Shown in pieces: positions 8,635-17,726 of a stretch of DNA of 64,000 bases (positions within the stretch are counted from its first letter, which is position 1; every line of letters begins with the position of its first letter). Source of the stretch: Stappia sp. GTDB taxonomy: Bacteria > Pseudomonadota > Alphaproteobacteria > Rhizobiales > Stappiaceae. The DNA lies in the NCBI GenBank assembly GCA_002722295.1, contig PBLF01000028.1, forward strand, positions 62,001-126,000, read 5' to 3'. A model generated the notes under the pieces. The model saw nothing but the letters and a program-made list of their open reading frames with translations. It had not been told where the DNA came from and did not search any database. The position numbers and the translations under genes are program-made.

Positions 8635-9102
8635 ATGGCCGACACAGGCCGCGTCATCCATGTTGAAAGCCCGGTCGGCCTGCTCGAGGTCGAGGAACGC
8701 GACGGCGCGATCGTCCGCCTTGGCTGGGACGCGACGCGCGATGCCAGTCCCTCGCCGCTTCTGGAAGAGGCGGCCGCGCAGCTTCGCGCCTATTTCGCCG
8801 GGGAGCGGACGGTCTTCGATCTGCCGCTCGCGCCACGCGGCAGCGATTTCCATCAGGCGGTTTTTGCCCGGATGCTGGCGATTCCCTTCGGCGAGACGCG
8901 CACCTATGGCGAGATCGCGAAGGCGCTTGGAACCCACGGCCAGCCTGTTGGACAGGCCTGTGGCGCGAACCCCGTTCCGGTCATCATCCCCTGTCACCGG
9001 ATCCTGTCGGCGAACGGCCTGGGAGGCTATTCCGGACGCGGCGGGCTCGACACGAAGATCGCGCTCCTGCGTCTCGAGGGCGGCTATCCGTTCCTCGTAT
9101 GA
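8635..9102 (+). CDS. ogt: Methylated-DNA--protein-cysteine S-methyltransferase
   Basis: The 155-residue protein repairs O6-alkylguanine by transferring the alkyl group to its own cysteine. The acceptor is Cys120 in VPVIIPCHRIL, followed by the usual GGYSGRGGLDTK. The recognition helix (GETRTYGEIAKALGT) sits at residues 87-100, with the DNA-binding Arg in the region ANPVPV. GGAGGG lies directly before the ATG at 8635; an in-frame TTG seven codons earlier is less likely. At this length it is the stand-alone Ogt form without an AraC-like Ada domain. It is a single gene with no partner. Confidence 0.93.
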   Translation: MADTGRVIHVESPVGLLEVEERDGAIVRLGWDATRDASPSPLLEEAAAQLRAYFAGERTVFDLPLAPRGSDFHQAVFARMLAIPFGETRTYGEIAKALGTHGQPVGQACGANPVPVIIPCHRILSANGLGGYSGRGGLDTKIALLRLEGGYPFLV

Positions 9103-9365
9103 AGCGCGGAAACGGCCTTTCGAGGAGGGGCGGCCGCGATCCGTTTTGCCAAGTCGAAAAGATTTCTATAGTCGGGTTGCACGAAAACCCCATATCGGGG
9201 GGGAACGGACCGCGCGTCTTCGATGCCGCGCGGAGCTGATCCCCGCCCGCAAGGAACGCCTTCGGGCCGACGCAATTCAAGACGATTTCTTCCGGAGGTT
9301 CGGGCGGTCGCGCGCCGTTCCGGCAACGGCCTCCACGTCAGACGAGTTCAAAGTCAGGCAGACCC

Positions 9366-10454
9366 ATGACCCTATCCCAGGACGACAAGATCCCCGTCAC
9401 CGTGCTGACCGGTTACCTCGGCGCCGGCAAGACGACGCTGCTGAACCGCATTCTCACGGAGAACCATGGCCAGCGCTACGCGGTCATCGTCAACGAGTTC
9501 GGCGAGATCGGCATCGACAACGACCTCCTCGTCGAGTCCGACGAAGAGATCTTCGAGATGAACAACGGCTGCATCTGCTGCACCGTGCGTGGTGACCTCA
9601 TCCGCACGGTGGAGAACCTGATGAAGCGCAAGGGCGCCTTCGACGCGATCCTCGTCGAGACGACGGGCGTCGCCGATCCGGCGCCCGTGGCCCAGACGTT
9701 CTTCATGGACGACGACGTGCGTGCCAAGGCGAAGCTCGACGCGGTCGTGGCCGTGGTCGACTGCCGTCACGTGCTCGCCCGCCTTGCCGACACGGAGGAG
9801 GCGGAGGACCAGATCGCCTTTGCCGACGTGATCCTGCTCAACAAGACGGATCTCGTCACCGCCGACGAACTCAAGGCCGTCGAGGAGCGCATCCACGCGA
9901 TCAACCCCTATGCGGTCCTTCAGCGCGCCGAGCGCTGCGACGTGCCGCTGGACACGGTGCTGAACCGCGGCTCCTTCGATCTCGACCGCATCCTCTCGCT
10001 CGATCCGCACTTCCTGGAAGAGGCGGAACACGAGCATGTGTGCGGCCCCGACTGCGATCACGACCACGATCATCACCATCATGGCCATGATCATGACCAC
10101 GGCCACGATCACGCTCATGACCACGGGCATCATCACCACCACCACCACGAGGACGCCCATGCGGTGAAGAGCATCTCGCTCACCGCCGGCGATCTCGAGC
10201 CCAACACCTTCTTCCAGTGGATCGGGACCGTGAGCCAGATCCAGGGGCCGAACATCCTTCGCCTCAAGGGCATCCTGTCGTTCAAGGGCGATCACCAGCG
10301 CTATGTCCTGCAGGGTGTCCACATGATCATGGAAGGCGATCACCAACGCGACTGGAAGGAAGGCGAGGAGCGGGTGAGCCGTATCGTCTTCATCGGCCGC
10401 GACCTCGATTTCGAGGCTCTTGAGACCGGCTTCAAGGCCTGCGAGGCCGACTGA
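9366..10454 (+). CDS. CobW/COG0523 G3E-family GTPase with long His-rich segment (metal chaperone)
   Basis: The 362-residue protein has a P-loop GYLGAGKTT (16-24), the metal-binding CxCC motif in [10 protein letters not shown] (Cys69, Cys71, Cys72), a Glu-rich switch region and NKTD (159-162). From about residue 217 to 262 an acidic/His stretch contains over twenty histidines and a CGPDC pair, and then the CobW C-terminal domain (FFQWIGTV onward) follows. COG0523 proteins deliver zinc, cobalt or iron to client enzymes using GTP. The WD40 gene starts two bases after its stop. No clear Zur box was found in the 263-base upstream gap. Confidence 0.92.
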   Translation: MTLSQDDKIPVTVLTGYLGAGKTTLLNRILTENHGQRYAVIVNEFGEIGIDNDLLVESDEEIFEMNNGCICCTVRGDLIRTVENLMKRKGAFDAILVETTGVADPAPVAQTFFMDDDVRAKAKLDAVVAVVDCRHVLARLADTEEAEDQIAFADVILLNKTDLVTADELKAVEERIHAINPYAVLQRAERCDVPLDTVLNRGSFDLDRILSLDPHFLEEAEHEHVCGPDCDHDHDHHHHGHDHDHGHDHAHDHGHHHHHHHEDAHAVKSISLTAGDLEPNTFFQWIGTVSQIQGPNILRLKGILSFKGDHQRYVLQGVHMIMEGDHQRDWKEGEERVSRIVFIGRDLDFEALETGFKACEAD

Positions 10455-10456
10455 GC

Positions 10457-11431
10457 ATGGTGTCCGTTGCTCCGCTCGATCCGGGCTCCTTCGTCGTCGC
10501 CGCCAGCTTTCTTGCAGGCGACCCCGCCTTCGCGCTCGGTGACGGTTCGGTCGTCGTGCTCAGCGGTACCGGCGAGAAACGCATCGAGGCTCATGGCGGC
10601 GGTCTTCTCGCCGCCGCGCGCACGTTGTCCGGCGATGCCTTCGTCACCGGCGGCGATGACGGGCGCGTGTGCCGGATCTCGCCGGACGGCACCACAACGA
10701 CACTCGCCGAACTGCCGCGCAAGTGGATTGATCTCGTTGCCTGCGGGCCGCAAGGCGCTGTCGGCTTCGCGGTCGGCCGTACCGCCTATGTGACCACGGG
10801 CGAAGGCCCCTTGCGCGAGTTTCCGCAAACGCGGGCGGTGGGAGGAATTGCGTTCGCTCCCAAGGGCTTGCGCATTGCCATCGCGCGCTATGATGGGGCG
10901 ACTCTCGCCTTCGTCAATGCAAGCGGTGCGGCGCAGGAACTGGAGTGGAAGGGCGCGCACACGGGCGCGAGCTTCTCGCCCGACGGCAAGTACCTCGTCA
11001 CCACCATGCAGGAAAACGCCTTGCACGGCTGGCGGCTTTCCGATGCGCAGGACATGCGCATGACCGGCTATCCGTCCAAGGTGAAGTCGATGAGCTGGTC
11101 GGCGCGCGGGCGCTATCTGGCGACCTCGGGCGCCAATGCCGCGATATGCTGGCCCTTCTTCGGCAAGAACGGGCCCATGGGCCAGCAGCCGTTGCAGCTC
11201 GGCACCCGGTCGGACCAGATCATCACCCAGGTGGCGTGCCATCCGGGCGAGGAGGTGGTCGCCATCGGTTATCAGGACGGCATGGTGCTTCTGGCGCGTT
11301 TCGAGGACGGCCAGGAGGTGTTGTTGCGCCGTCCTGGCGAAGGCGCTGTAAGCTCGCTGTGCTGGGATGCGGGCGGCATGCGGCTCGTCTACGGCACGGA
11401 GGCCGGCGAAGCCGGCGTCGTGTCGCTCTGA
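10457..11431 (+). CDS. WD40 repeat protein coupled to CobW GTPase
   Basis: The 324-residue protein has no signal peptide. It consists of about six or seven degenerate beta-propeller blades, recognisable by recurring units such as GGDDGRVCRIS, GASFSPDGKYLVTTM and SMSWSARGRYLATSG, most of which lack the classic Trp-Asp dipeptide. Its start lies two bases behind the CobW stop, which suggests translational coupling. CobW-WD40 pairs recur in alphaproteobacteria, so a scaffold role for metal delivery is plausible, but no biochemical function is established for it. It ends just before a GC-rich stem-loop. Confidence 0.82.
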   Translation: MVSVAPLDPGSFVVAASFLAGDPAFALGDGSVVVLSGTGEKRIEAHGGGLLAAARTLSGDAFVTGGDDGRVCRISPDGTTTTLAELPRKWIDLVACGPQGAVGFAVGRTAYVTTGEGPLREFPQTRAVGGIAFAPKGLRIAIARYDGATLAFVNASGAAQELEWKGAHTGASFSPDGKYLVTTMQENALHGWRLSDAQDMRMTGYPSKVKSMSWSARGRYLATSGANAAICWPFFGKNGPMGQQPLQLGTRSDQIITQVACHPGEEVVAIGYQDGMVLLARFEDGQEVLLRRPGEGAVSSLCWDAGGMRLVYGTEAGEAGVVSL

Positions 11432-11437
11432 CAGGCG

Positions 11438-11460
11438 GGGAGCCGGTTCATCCGGCTCCC
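11438..11460 (+). terminator. GC-rich stem-loop after the cobW-WD40 pair
   Basis: GGGAGCCGG, a five-base loop TTCAT, and CCGGCTCCC form a perfect 9-bp stem six bases after the WD40 stop codon. There is no T-tract, so it may act as a weak terminator or as an mRNA 3'-end stabiliser. Confidence 0.5.
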
Positions 11461-11516
11461 GGTTCGCCGACGTGCATGCGAAGGCCGGCCCCCGGTGCCG
11501 GCGGGAAGGAGAGGGG

Positions 11517-12032
11517 ATGATCGCACGGGCCGTCATGCTTCTTGTTGCCCTGGCGGGTGGTGCGACCACGTCCCAGCTTCCCGAATTCGCGCAGCAGTAT
11601 CGCCAGCGTCTTGGCGGTGCCATCGATGCGCTTACGCTGGTGGTCGAGGAGTTTCGCCAGGATGCAAGGGCCAACGGGCTGAGCGTTTCCGAGGCGGTGA
11701 CGATGCTCTCCAGCGCGTCCGACGGGCTGGTCCGCGCGCAGGGCGAGCGCATGGGGCGAACCATCGCGAGGCTCGACCGGCTCGAGCGGCAGCGCCGCGA
11801 GATGCTTGAGGCCGGTCCCTTCGCCCGGGTCGCCGTCATGGCGCGTTCCCTCGATCCGGCGCTGGCGGAGGCGACGCTGGGCGACTTCGAGCCCGGCGTG
11901 CCGGTGACCTCGGAAGGGGCGGTCATGGCCGGAGGCGGCTTCCTGGGCGTGCTATTCGGGGGCGGACTGATCGGGCGTCTTGCAAGGCGTCGGCGGCGGG
12001 CCCGTGCAGGAGACAATGAATGGACACATTGA
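11517..12032 (+). CDS. DUF2937 family membrane-associated protein
   Basis: The 171-residue protein opens with a hydrophobic segment (IARAVMLLVALAGGATTSQL) followed by PEFAQQYRQRLGGAIDALT, the signature of DUF2937. The middle is a long charged helix region (about residues 40-105), and the C-terminus has a glycine-rich hydrophobic stretch (GGGFLGVLFGGGLIGRLA) and a basic tail. This suggests two membrane contacts with a soluble coiled middle. AAGGAGAGGGG supports the start. It overlaps the LysR gene start by 13 bases. The family has no known function. Confidence 0.78.
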   Translation: MIARAVMLLVALAGGATTSQLPEFAQQYRQRLGGAIDALTLVVEEFRQDARANGLSVSEAVTMLSSASDGLVRAQGERMGRTIARLDRLERQRREMLEAGPFARVAVMARSLDPALAEATLGDFEPGVPVTSEGAVMAGGGFLGVLFGGGLIGRLARRRRRARAGDNEWTH

Positions 12033-12928
12033 GCCGGATGCGCTGCTTCCTGAAAGTCGTCGATTCCGGCGGCTTTTCGGCGGCCGCGCGGGACCTGGGG
12101 CGCTCCAAGGCGCTCGTCTCGAAGTATGTGGGCGAACTGGAGGACGAGCTGGGCGCGCGTCTTTTGAACCGCACCACGCGCCAGATCTCGCTGACCGAAG
12201 TCGGGCAGGCCTTCTACAAGGAAGCAAGCGACATCCTTACCCGGATCGACGATCTCAAGGCGTCGGTACAGAACACCCATCAGGCGGCGCGGGGCACGCT
12301 GCGGATCTCCGCGCCACGGTCGATGGGCGACGATTTTCTCAATCCCGCGATTGTCGCCTTCCTCCAGCGCGAGCCCGAGATTTCGGTCGATCTCAGGCTC
12401 GAGGACCGGTTCGTGGATCTCGTGGAGGAAGGTTTCGACGCGGCAATCCGCGTGACGGAACTGACCGATTCCAGTCTCATCGCGCGCAAGCTTTCGGATC
12501 TGCGCACGGTGGTCTGCGCATCGCCGGAGGCGGTGGAGCGCTTCGGCGAACCGCGCGTGCCGCAGGACCTGAGCGAGCGCCCCTGCATCATCGACAACAA
12601 CTACCGCTTCCGCAACAACTGGCAGTTCGAGACGGACGGCGTGCGGTCGTCGGTGTCGGTCAAGGGGCGCGTCGAGGTCAACAGCGCCCAGGCGGCACGC
12701 CTTGCGGCAATCGCCGGGCTCGGGTTCCTGCGCACGCCCTACCCTTTCGTCCATCGCGATATCAGGGAAGGCCGGCTCGTGGAGGTGCTGGCCGGAACCC
12801 AGCCGCCGGGGCAGGCGATCCATGTCGTCTACCCGCACCGGCGGCATCTCTCCGGCAAGGTGCGTGCCTTCGTCGATTTTCTCGGCGAATGGTTTTCCGA
12901 CATGCGCCGGCGCGGCGAAATCTGCTGA
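12020..12928 (+). CDS. LysR family transcriptional regulator
   Basis: The 302-residue protein has the LysR DNA-binding helix-turn-helix at residues 1-60 (MRCFLKVVDSGGFSAAARDL and LLNRTTRQISLTE), a linker helix with the usual YKEASDIL, and a type 2 periplasmic-binding effector domain from about residue 90. The start overlaps the end of the DUF2937 gene and has AGGAGA eight bases upstream. The subgroup resembles broad regulators of unknown targets often annotated as DsdC/AaeR-like. No divergently transcribed neighbour is present, so its regulon cannot be inferred from position; the convergent dehydrogenase gene is not an obvious target. Confidence 0.9.
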   Translation: MDTLSRMRCFLKVVDSGGFSAAARDLGRSKALVSKYVGELEDELGARLLNRTTRQISLTEVGQAFYKEASDILTRIDDLKASVQNTHQAARGTLRISAPRSMGDDFLNPAIVAFLQREPEISVDLRLEDRFVDLVEEGFDAAIRVTELTDSSLIARKLSDLRTVVCASPEAVERFGEPRVPQDLSERPCIIDNNYRFRNNWQFETDGVRSSVSVKGRVEVNSAQAARLAAIAGLGFLRTPYPFVHRDIREGRLVEVLAGTQPPGQAIHVVYPHRRHLSGKVRAFVDFLGEWFSDMRRRGEIC

Positions 12929-12947
12929 CGCGGAGCGCCGAGAGGCG

Positions 12948-14024
12948 TCACAGGGCCGCGAGCCGTTCCATGGCCAGCCGGTCGGCGACCGCCTGGGTCG
13001 GCTGGTCGCTCTCGTCCGCGATCCTGAAGATCCGGGCAAGCGTGTCGCCGATCGCCTCGACCTTGGCGCGGATCGCGGCATCGCCCACGCCGGGCTCGCC
13101 GAGCGCGACCGAGATCACGCCGCCGGCATTGATGGCGTAGTCGGGCGCGTAGAGCACGCCGCGCTTGCGCAGGGCCGCGTCATGTCTTTCCTCGGCAAGC
13201 TGGTTGTTGGCTGCGCCCGCGACGATGGGGGCGCCGAGCTCCGGGATCGTCTCGTCGTTGAGGCCGGCTCCGAGCGCGCAGGGCACGAAGACGTCGGCTT
13301 CCGCGGCATGGGCGCGATCGGCGGCGACGCTTTTCGCGCCGAAAGCCGCGACGGCCCGCTCCACGGCGGGCTGGTGAATGTCGGCGACGGTCAGCCTGGC
13401 GCCGGCCTCGTGCAGGCGGCGGGCGACATCCATGCCGACATGGCCAAGACCCTGGACGGTCACGGTGCGCCCCGCCGGGTCATCCGAGCCGAAGCGATGC
13501 GCGAGCGCGGCCTGGATGCCCCGGAAAACGCCAAGCGCGGTATAGGGCGACGGGTCGCCGAGGCCGGTGGCACGAATGCCGCGCACATGGGCCGTGCGTG
13601 TCGCGACCACCTCCATGTCGGCATCCGAAATGCCGACATCCTCCGCCGTGATGTAGCTGCCGGCGAGCCGGTCGACCTGACCGCCAAAGGCGGCAAGGAG
13701 GGCCTGCGTCTTGTCGCGGCGCGGATCGGCGAGAATGACGGCCTTGCCGCCGCCCAGGTCGAGCCCGGCGAGCGCGTTCTTGTAGGTCATGCCGCGCGAC
13801 AGGCGCAGCGCGTCGGTGAGCGCCTCGCCCGGGTTCGGGTAGGCCCACATGCGGCATCCGCCAAGCGCGGGGCCGAGCGCGGTCGAGTGCACGGCGATGA
13901 TCGTCGACAGGCCCGTGGCCTCGTCATGGCCGAAGACGACCTGCTCGTGGGCGTCGAACTCTGGATGGTCGAAGACACAAGGGGGCGCCGTCACGATCTG
14001 ACGGCGCGACACCGGGGCGGTCAT
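12948..14024 (-). CDS. Leucine/phenylalanine/valine-type amino acid dehydrogenase
   Basis: The 358-residue enzyme belongs to the Glu/Leu/Phe/Val dehydrogenases. The substrate Lys82 lies in MTYKNALAGL and the catalytic Lys94 in LGGGKAVI. The Rossmann motif is VQGLGHVGMDVARRL near residues 200-214, and AGAANNQL marks the NAD-ribose loop. The length matches the leucine dehydrogenase branch (about 350) rather than glutamate dehydrogenase (over 410). It catalyses reversible oxidative deamination of a branched or aromatic amino acid to the 2-oxoacid, with NAD. The gene stands alone; its promoter should lie in the AT-rich gap before 14378. Confidence 0.9.
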   Translation of the reverse strand: MTAPVSRRQIVTAPPCVFDHPEFDAHEQVVFGHDEATGLSTIIAVHSTALGPALGGCRMWAYPNPGEALTDALRLSRGMTYKNALAGLDLGGGKAVILADPRRDKTQALLAAFGGQVDRLAGSYITAEDVGISDADMEVVATRTAHVRGIRATGLGDPSPYTALGVFRGIQAALAHRFGSDDPAGRTVTVQGLGHVGMDVARRLHEAGARLTVADIHQPAVERAVAAFGAKSVAADRAHAAEADVFVPCALGAGLNDETIPELGAPIVAGAANNQLAEERHDAALRKRGVLYAPDYAINAGGVISVALGEPGVGDAAIRAKVEAIGDTLARIFRIADESDQPTQAVADRLAMERLAAL

Positions 14025-14378
14025 GGCTTCCTCCTGAGATCCGGTTTTCGGAGCGTCCGTTCGCCGTCCGCCCCGGAACGGGCGATGGCGGCGAGGCGTT
14101 CCTCTTTTTCGGAAATCCTGCCCGGTTTTTTGCGGAATTTGGATCTTGTCGGCCTCAGTTCTGCGTAAATTTTGTTATTTTTGTTTCGATATTGCGCGAT
14201 TTTTCGGAAAATCGTCGCCGCAAGAAGCGGGGCGCGCGACCACCTGTCCCCGGGGCGTGCCTTGCTGTTGCCGCGAAGAGGCGCATTATCGCGCGCAGGC
14301 GCAAGGCGGGGATAGACCGGACGGGCCCAAGCGGGGACAATCGGAGAGCCTGTTCAGGCTCGCGAGGCTGGAGAACAC
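14025..14378. other. 354-base divergent intergenic region
   Basis: This gap separates the amino acid dehydrogenase (minus) and the DUF1007 gene (plus). Its most striking part is an AT-rich run at about 14158-14210 (TAAATTTTGTTATTTTTG and following), unusual in this genome and a likely site of one or both promoters. I see no cobalamin riboswitch core, tRNA or open frame with coding character. Confidence 0.5.
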
Positions 14379-15041
14379 ATGATCTCACGGACGACAGCGA
14401 CCGGTCTTGCGACCGCTCTCGGGCTTTTCGTACCGGGCGGGGCCGCGCAGGCGCATCCCCATGTTTTCGTCGAGGCGCGGTCGGAAGTCGTCTTCGATGC
14501 GGACCGCCGGGTCACCGGCATTCGCCATGTCTGGCAGTTCGACGAGGCCTTCACCGCTTTCGCGGTCCAGGGGCTGGACGCGGACGGCGACGGCAAGCTG
14601 ACCCGCGAGGAGCTTCAGCCGCTTGCGCAGATCAACGTGGAATCGCTGGCCGAATATGACTTCTTCACCTATCTCCAGCGTGGCGACCAGGATATCGACT
14701 TTGGTGAGCCGGAGGAATACTGGCTTGATTTCTATGGCGGAAAGCTGACGCTCTTCTACACGTTGCCGCTTGCCCAGCCGCTCGTGATGGACGCCAGCAA
14801 GATCACGCTCGAGGTCTTCGATCCGACCTATTTCGTCGCCTTCGAGATGTCCCGCGACACGCCCTTCGAACTGGTCTCGGCGCCCGCGAGCTGTTCGCTC
14901 GACTTTACCCCGCCACCGGAGCTGGATCCGCAGACCGCCACGACGCTGGCCGCCATCCCGCAGGACCAGCGCGAGCCGTCGGCGGACCTGATGACGATCA
15001 CCGAAACCCTGTCGAACACGGCGACCATCGCCTGCAAGTAG
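14379..15041 (+). CDS. DUF1007 family periplasmic protein of a Ni/Co transport pair
   Basis: The 220-residue protein has a signal peptide ending AAQA, after which the mature sequence begins with HPHVFVEAR (His26 and His28), the DUF1007 hallmark that resembles an N-terminal metal-binding site. Residues 67-79 (LDADGDGKLTREEL) look like an EF-hand calcium loop, and two cysteines occur near the C-terminus. DUF1007 proteins are almost always encoded beside NicO-type nickel or cobalt transporters and are thought to supply or sense the metal in the periplasm. The NicO gene follows after 14 bases. Confidence 0.85.
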   Translation: MISRTTATGLATALGLFVPGGAAQAHPHVFVEARSEVVFDADRRVTGIRHVWQFDEAFTAFAVQGLDADGDGKLTREELQPLAQINVESLAEYDFFTYLQRGDQDIDFGEPEEYWLDFYGGKLTLFYTLPLAQPLVMDASKITLEVFDPTYFVAFEMSRDTPFELVSAPASCSLDFTPPPELDPQTATTLAAIPQDQREPSADLMTITETLSNTATIACK

Positions 15042-15055
15042 AGGACATATCGCCG

Positions 15056-16195
15056 ATGTCGGGCCTTTCCCGTCCCGGACCTGTCATCTCGACCCGGCAC
15101 CCCGCTCCGCCGCGCCTGGCGGTCGCGTTGCTCGGTGCCGTCATTCTCGTTCTGGCCGGCGGGGCGGCGGTCGCCGCGCCCTCGCCCTTCGGGGTCGGCC
15201 TGCCGGAGACGACCATGACGCCGGGCGGTCCGTTTGCCGGCTTCTTTGCCTGGGTCGCGGCGCAGCAGACGGCGTTCTACGGCGCGCTGACCTCGGCCAT
15301 CAAGGCGATGAGGGCGGACGGCACGGCCGGTATCTGGCTGATGGGCCTCTCCTTTGCCTATGGCGTCTTCCATGCCGCCGGTCCCGGACACGGCAAGGCG
15401 GTCATCTCGTCCTACATCGTTGCCAATGGCGAGACGCTCCGGCGCGGCGTGGTGCTGTCCTTCGTCTCGGCGATGGCCCAGGCGCTGACGGCGATCCTGC
15501 TCATCGGCGTCGCGGCCGTGATCCTGCGCATGACCTCCATCGCCATCACCGAGACGACACGCTGGTTCGAGCTGGGGTCCTATCTCGCCGTCACCCTGCT
15601 GGGCGTGGCCCTGGTCTGGCGCAAGATCATTCGCCCGCTCATTCCCGAGCGCCGGCCCCGGGCGCTCGGCGCGCAGGTCGCCTGCAGTCCGCTCGACAGC
15701 GTCTTTTCGGCCTCCGCCTCCGCCGCGACGTCGTCGCCCGGCGTTTCAAGCTTCGGCGGTTCGGCAAGGCCGATCGGCGTCGGGCTGCGCCACCGCTCCA
15801 TCGAGACGCCTGCGGTCGAGATCTGTCCGGACTGCGGCCGCTCGCATGCGCCCATGGCGCAGGAGATCACCGGGCCCATGTCGCTGACGCGCGCATGGTC
15901 GGTGATCCTGGCGGTCGGCCTGCGGCCCTGCACGGGCGCGCTGGTGGTGCTGGTCTTCGCCATGTCGCAAGGACTGTGGCTCGCGGGCGTCGGTGCGACC
16001 TTCGCCATGGCGCTCGGCACGGGACTGACCGTGTCGTTGCTGGCGACGCTGGCGGTGACCGCCAAAAGCGTGGCATTGCGGCTTGCCGGCGACGGCCGCG
16101 CGATGGCGGTTCACCGCGTGGTGGAGGGGCTCGGCGCGCTTCTGGTTCTGTTCCTCGGGGCGACGCTCCTGATTGCCTCGCTTGGCTGGGGCTGA
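15056..16195 (+). CDS. NicO/RcnA-like nickel-cobalt transporter
   Basis: The 379-residue inner-membrane protein has about six or seven helices. Motif HAAGPGHGK (106-114) contains the histidines expected to bind Ni(II) or Co(II), and the C-terminal half has GLRPCTGALVVLVFAMSQG, the second family signature. Between them lies a cytoplasmic or periplasmic linker of about 70 residues containing CPDCGRSH, a possible metal-binding loop instead of the His-rich linker of RcnA. Whether it imports or exports cannot be decided from sequence. It is the partner of the DUF1007 gene and lies 1.5 kb from a cobalt-type nitrile hydratase operon. Confidence 0.87.
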   Translation: MSGLSRPGPVISTRHPAPPRLAVALLGAVILVLAGGAAVAAPSPFGVGLPETTMTPGGPFAGFFAWVAAQQTAFYGALTSAIKAMRADGTAGIWLMGLSFAYGVFHAAGPGHGKAVISSYIVANGETLRRGVVLSFVSAMAQALTAILLIGVAAVILRMTSIAITETTRWFELGSYLAVTLLGVALVWRKIIRPLIPERRPRALGAQVACSPLDSVFSASASAATSSPGVSSFGGSARPIGVGLRHRSIETPAVEICPDCGRSHAPMAQEITGPMSLTRAWSVILAVGLRPCTGALVVLVFAMSQGLWLAGVGATFAMALGTGLTVSLLATLAVTAKSVALRLAGDGRAMAVHRVVEGLGALLVLFLGATLLIASLGWG

Positions 16196-16211
16196 CGTCG
16201 GGAGACCGGCA

Positions 16212-17141
16212 CTACGCCGTTTCGGCCGCCGCCGCGCGCCGCGCCGTCACCTGCTCGCGATGGATCACGTAGAGGCCGGCCCCGACGGTGAGCGAGATGC
16301 CCACGGCGGCAAGCCCGTCCGGCAGGTCGGCGAAGATCACCCAGCCGATCAGCGTGGCGAAGGGGATCTCAAGATACTGCATCGGCGCCAGGGTCGAGGC
16401 CGGCGCGAGGCGCAGCGACCACGTCATCATCAGGTGGGCGAGGGTGCCCAGCGTTCCGATGCCGAGCAGCAGCGCGAGCGTGCGCGGCTGCGTGGCAAGC
16501 GTTTCGAGCGCGCCCCGCAGGCCGCTTTCGAAGCCGAGCAGGCTCGCGCCCCAGATCGCGGGGGCCATGAGAACGACGGCGACAACGCCGCTTACGGCCT
16601 GAAGCGCGATCGGGTCCACGTCCTTGGCGACGTTGCGGGTCACCATCATGAACAGCGAGAAGGCGGCGGCCACCGCGAGCGGCAGCAGGGCCGGAGTGCC
16701 GACCTCGGCATAGTTGGGGCGGATGACCAGCAGCACGCCGACGAAACCGACGATGCAGGCGCCGAGCCGATAGGGGCCGACCTGCTCTCCCAGCACGAAG
16801 CGGCCGAGCAGCAGCATCATGAAGGGCATGACGAAGGCGATGGAGATCGCATCGGCCAGCGGCAGGAACCGCAGCGACAGGAACATGGCGCCGATGCCGA
16901 TGATGTGCAGCAGCGTGCGCAGCACCGTCAGGCGCAGAATGCGCGGCGTCATGGCGAGCTTCAGCCGGGTTGCCCAGGCCAGCGGGATCAGGATGGCGAC
17001 CTGGGCCATGAAGCGTGCAAGAACCATCAGCGCCAGCGGCAGGCTTTCGCCCAGGATCTTGGCGATGGAATCGCCGAGCGGCGCCAGAAGGCAGAAACCG
17101 AGCATGAAGATCATGCCGAGAAGGGGGCGGTCAGCGATCAT
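16212..17141 (-). CDS. EamA/DMT family transporter
   Basis: The 309-residue protein has ten predicted membrane helices in two EamA repeats (about 5-140 and 150-290). Typical features are PLGDSIAKILGESLPLA in helix 1, FLPLADAISIAFVMPFM before helix 4, and APMQYLEIPFATLIGWVIF in the second repeat. It ends 16 bases from the convergent NicO gene. The substrate is unknown; relatives export S-adenosylmethionine, amino acids or drugs. It differs enough from the EamA gene at 3513 that it is not a recent duplicate. Confidence 0.87.
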   Translation of the reverse strand: MIADRPLLGMIFMLGFCLLAPLGDSIAKILGESLPLALMVLARFMAQVAILIPLAWATRLKLAMTPRILRLTVLRTLLHIIGIGAMFLSLRFLPLADAISIAFVMPFMMLLLGRFVLGEQVGPYRLGACIVGFVGVLLVIRPNYAEVGTPALLPLAVAAAFSLFMMVTRNVAKDVDPIALQAVSGVVAVVLMAPAIWGASLLGFESGLRGALETLATQPRTLALLLGIGTLGTLAHLMMTWSLRLAPASTLAPMQYLEIPFATLIGWVIFADLPDGLAAVGISLTVGAGLYVIHREQVTARRAAAAETA

Positions 17142-17345
17142 CTTCTCGTCTTAAGGAAGAAATGCGCGAAAGGAAAGCGTCAAGGTTGCAATCCGGTTGT
17201 GGTCCGGTTGCACGCGCGCATGCGTGATCCCGCCGTGCCGCCGGTGCCGGAAGTCAGTCGCGTGACTGGATAGTGTCTCAGTTTGAAATTTAAGTTCTAT
17301 TTTCAGGTCGTGGTATGCTTTCCCGTCAAATGACGGAGCCACGGT

Positions 17346-17546
17346 ATGCCACGCTTCAATTCAACGGCTATTGCGCGAGCTGAATACAATCCTCAAACCG
17401 CAGTATTGCAGATCTGGTTTGTTGAGAGCGATGGGCCTTACGACTATTTCGGCGTTCCGCGTCATATCTATGACGGCCTCTGCAATGCTCGGTCAAAGGG
17501 TCGCTATTACAACGATCACATCAGAGACCAGTACGGAAACCGCTAG
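17346..17546 (+). CDS. KTSC domain small protein
   Basis: The 66-residue protein is a single KTSC domain: NSTAIARAEYNPQTAVLQIW, then a GPYDYFGVP turn, a short helix, and SKGRYYNDHIRDQY, the C-terminal signature for which the domain is named. Such domains occur alone or attached to phage lysyl-tRNA-synthetase-like proteins and nucleases; their function is unknown. A weak GACGGAG ribosome binding site precedes the ATG. The gene and its flanks (about 17270-17640) have clearly lower GC and poorer codon bias than the rest of the window, so it is probably recently acquired. Confidence 0.75.
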   Translation: MPRFNSTAIARAEYNPQTAVLQIWFVESDGPYDYFGVPRHIYDGLCNARSKGRYYNDHIRDQYGNR

Positions 17547-17726
17547 ACCTGGTTCACGGTACTCACACATGGCCATTGGGCTTCAATGCTGCGTATTTCA
17601 TCGTGGCGTATTGGTGTGACCTCAACACTCTCTCACGCCCATAATTGACGAAGCCACCGGCACACCCTGGCGCAGGCGCGACCTTGCGATACGGGATCGG
17701 GCGGTTCGGGATCGGGCGGTGCGACG

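Noticed and set aside
10060..10150. Repeated CATGATCAC-like units that look like a tandem repeat or array
   Set aside because: They encode the His/Asp-rich segment of the CobW protein in frame. Units are short and irregular, so this is not a CRISPR or satellite array.
10340..13081. 913-codon minus-strand frame under the CobW, WD40, DUF2937 and LysR genes
   Set aside because: It is antisense to four recognisable genes and shows low-complexity Arg/Ala-rich sequence without conserved motifs.
14025..14378. Possible cobalamin riboswitch before the DUF1007/NicO pair
   Set aside because: I could not find the conserved B12-box core or its surrounding stems. The region is only AT-rich.
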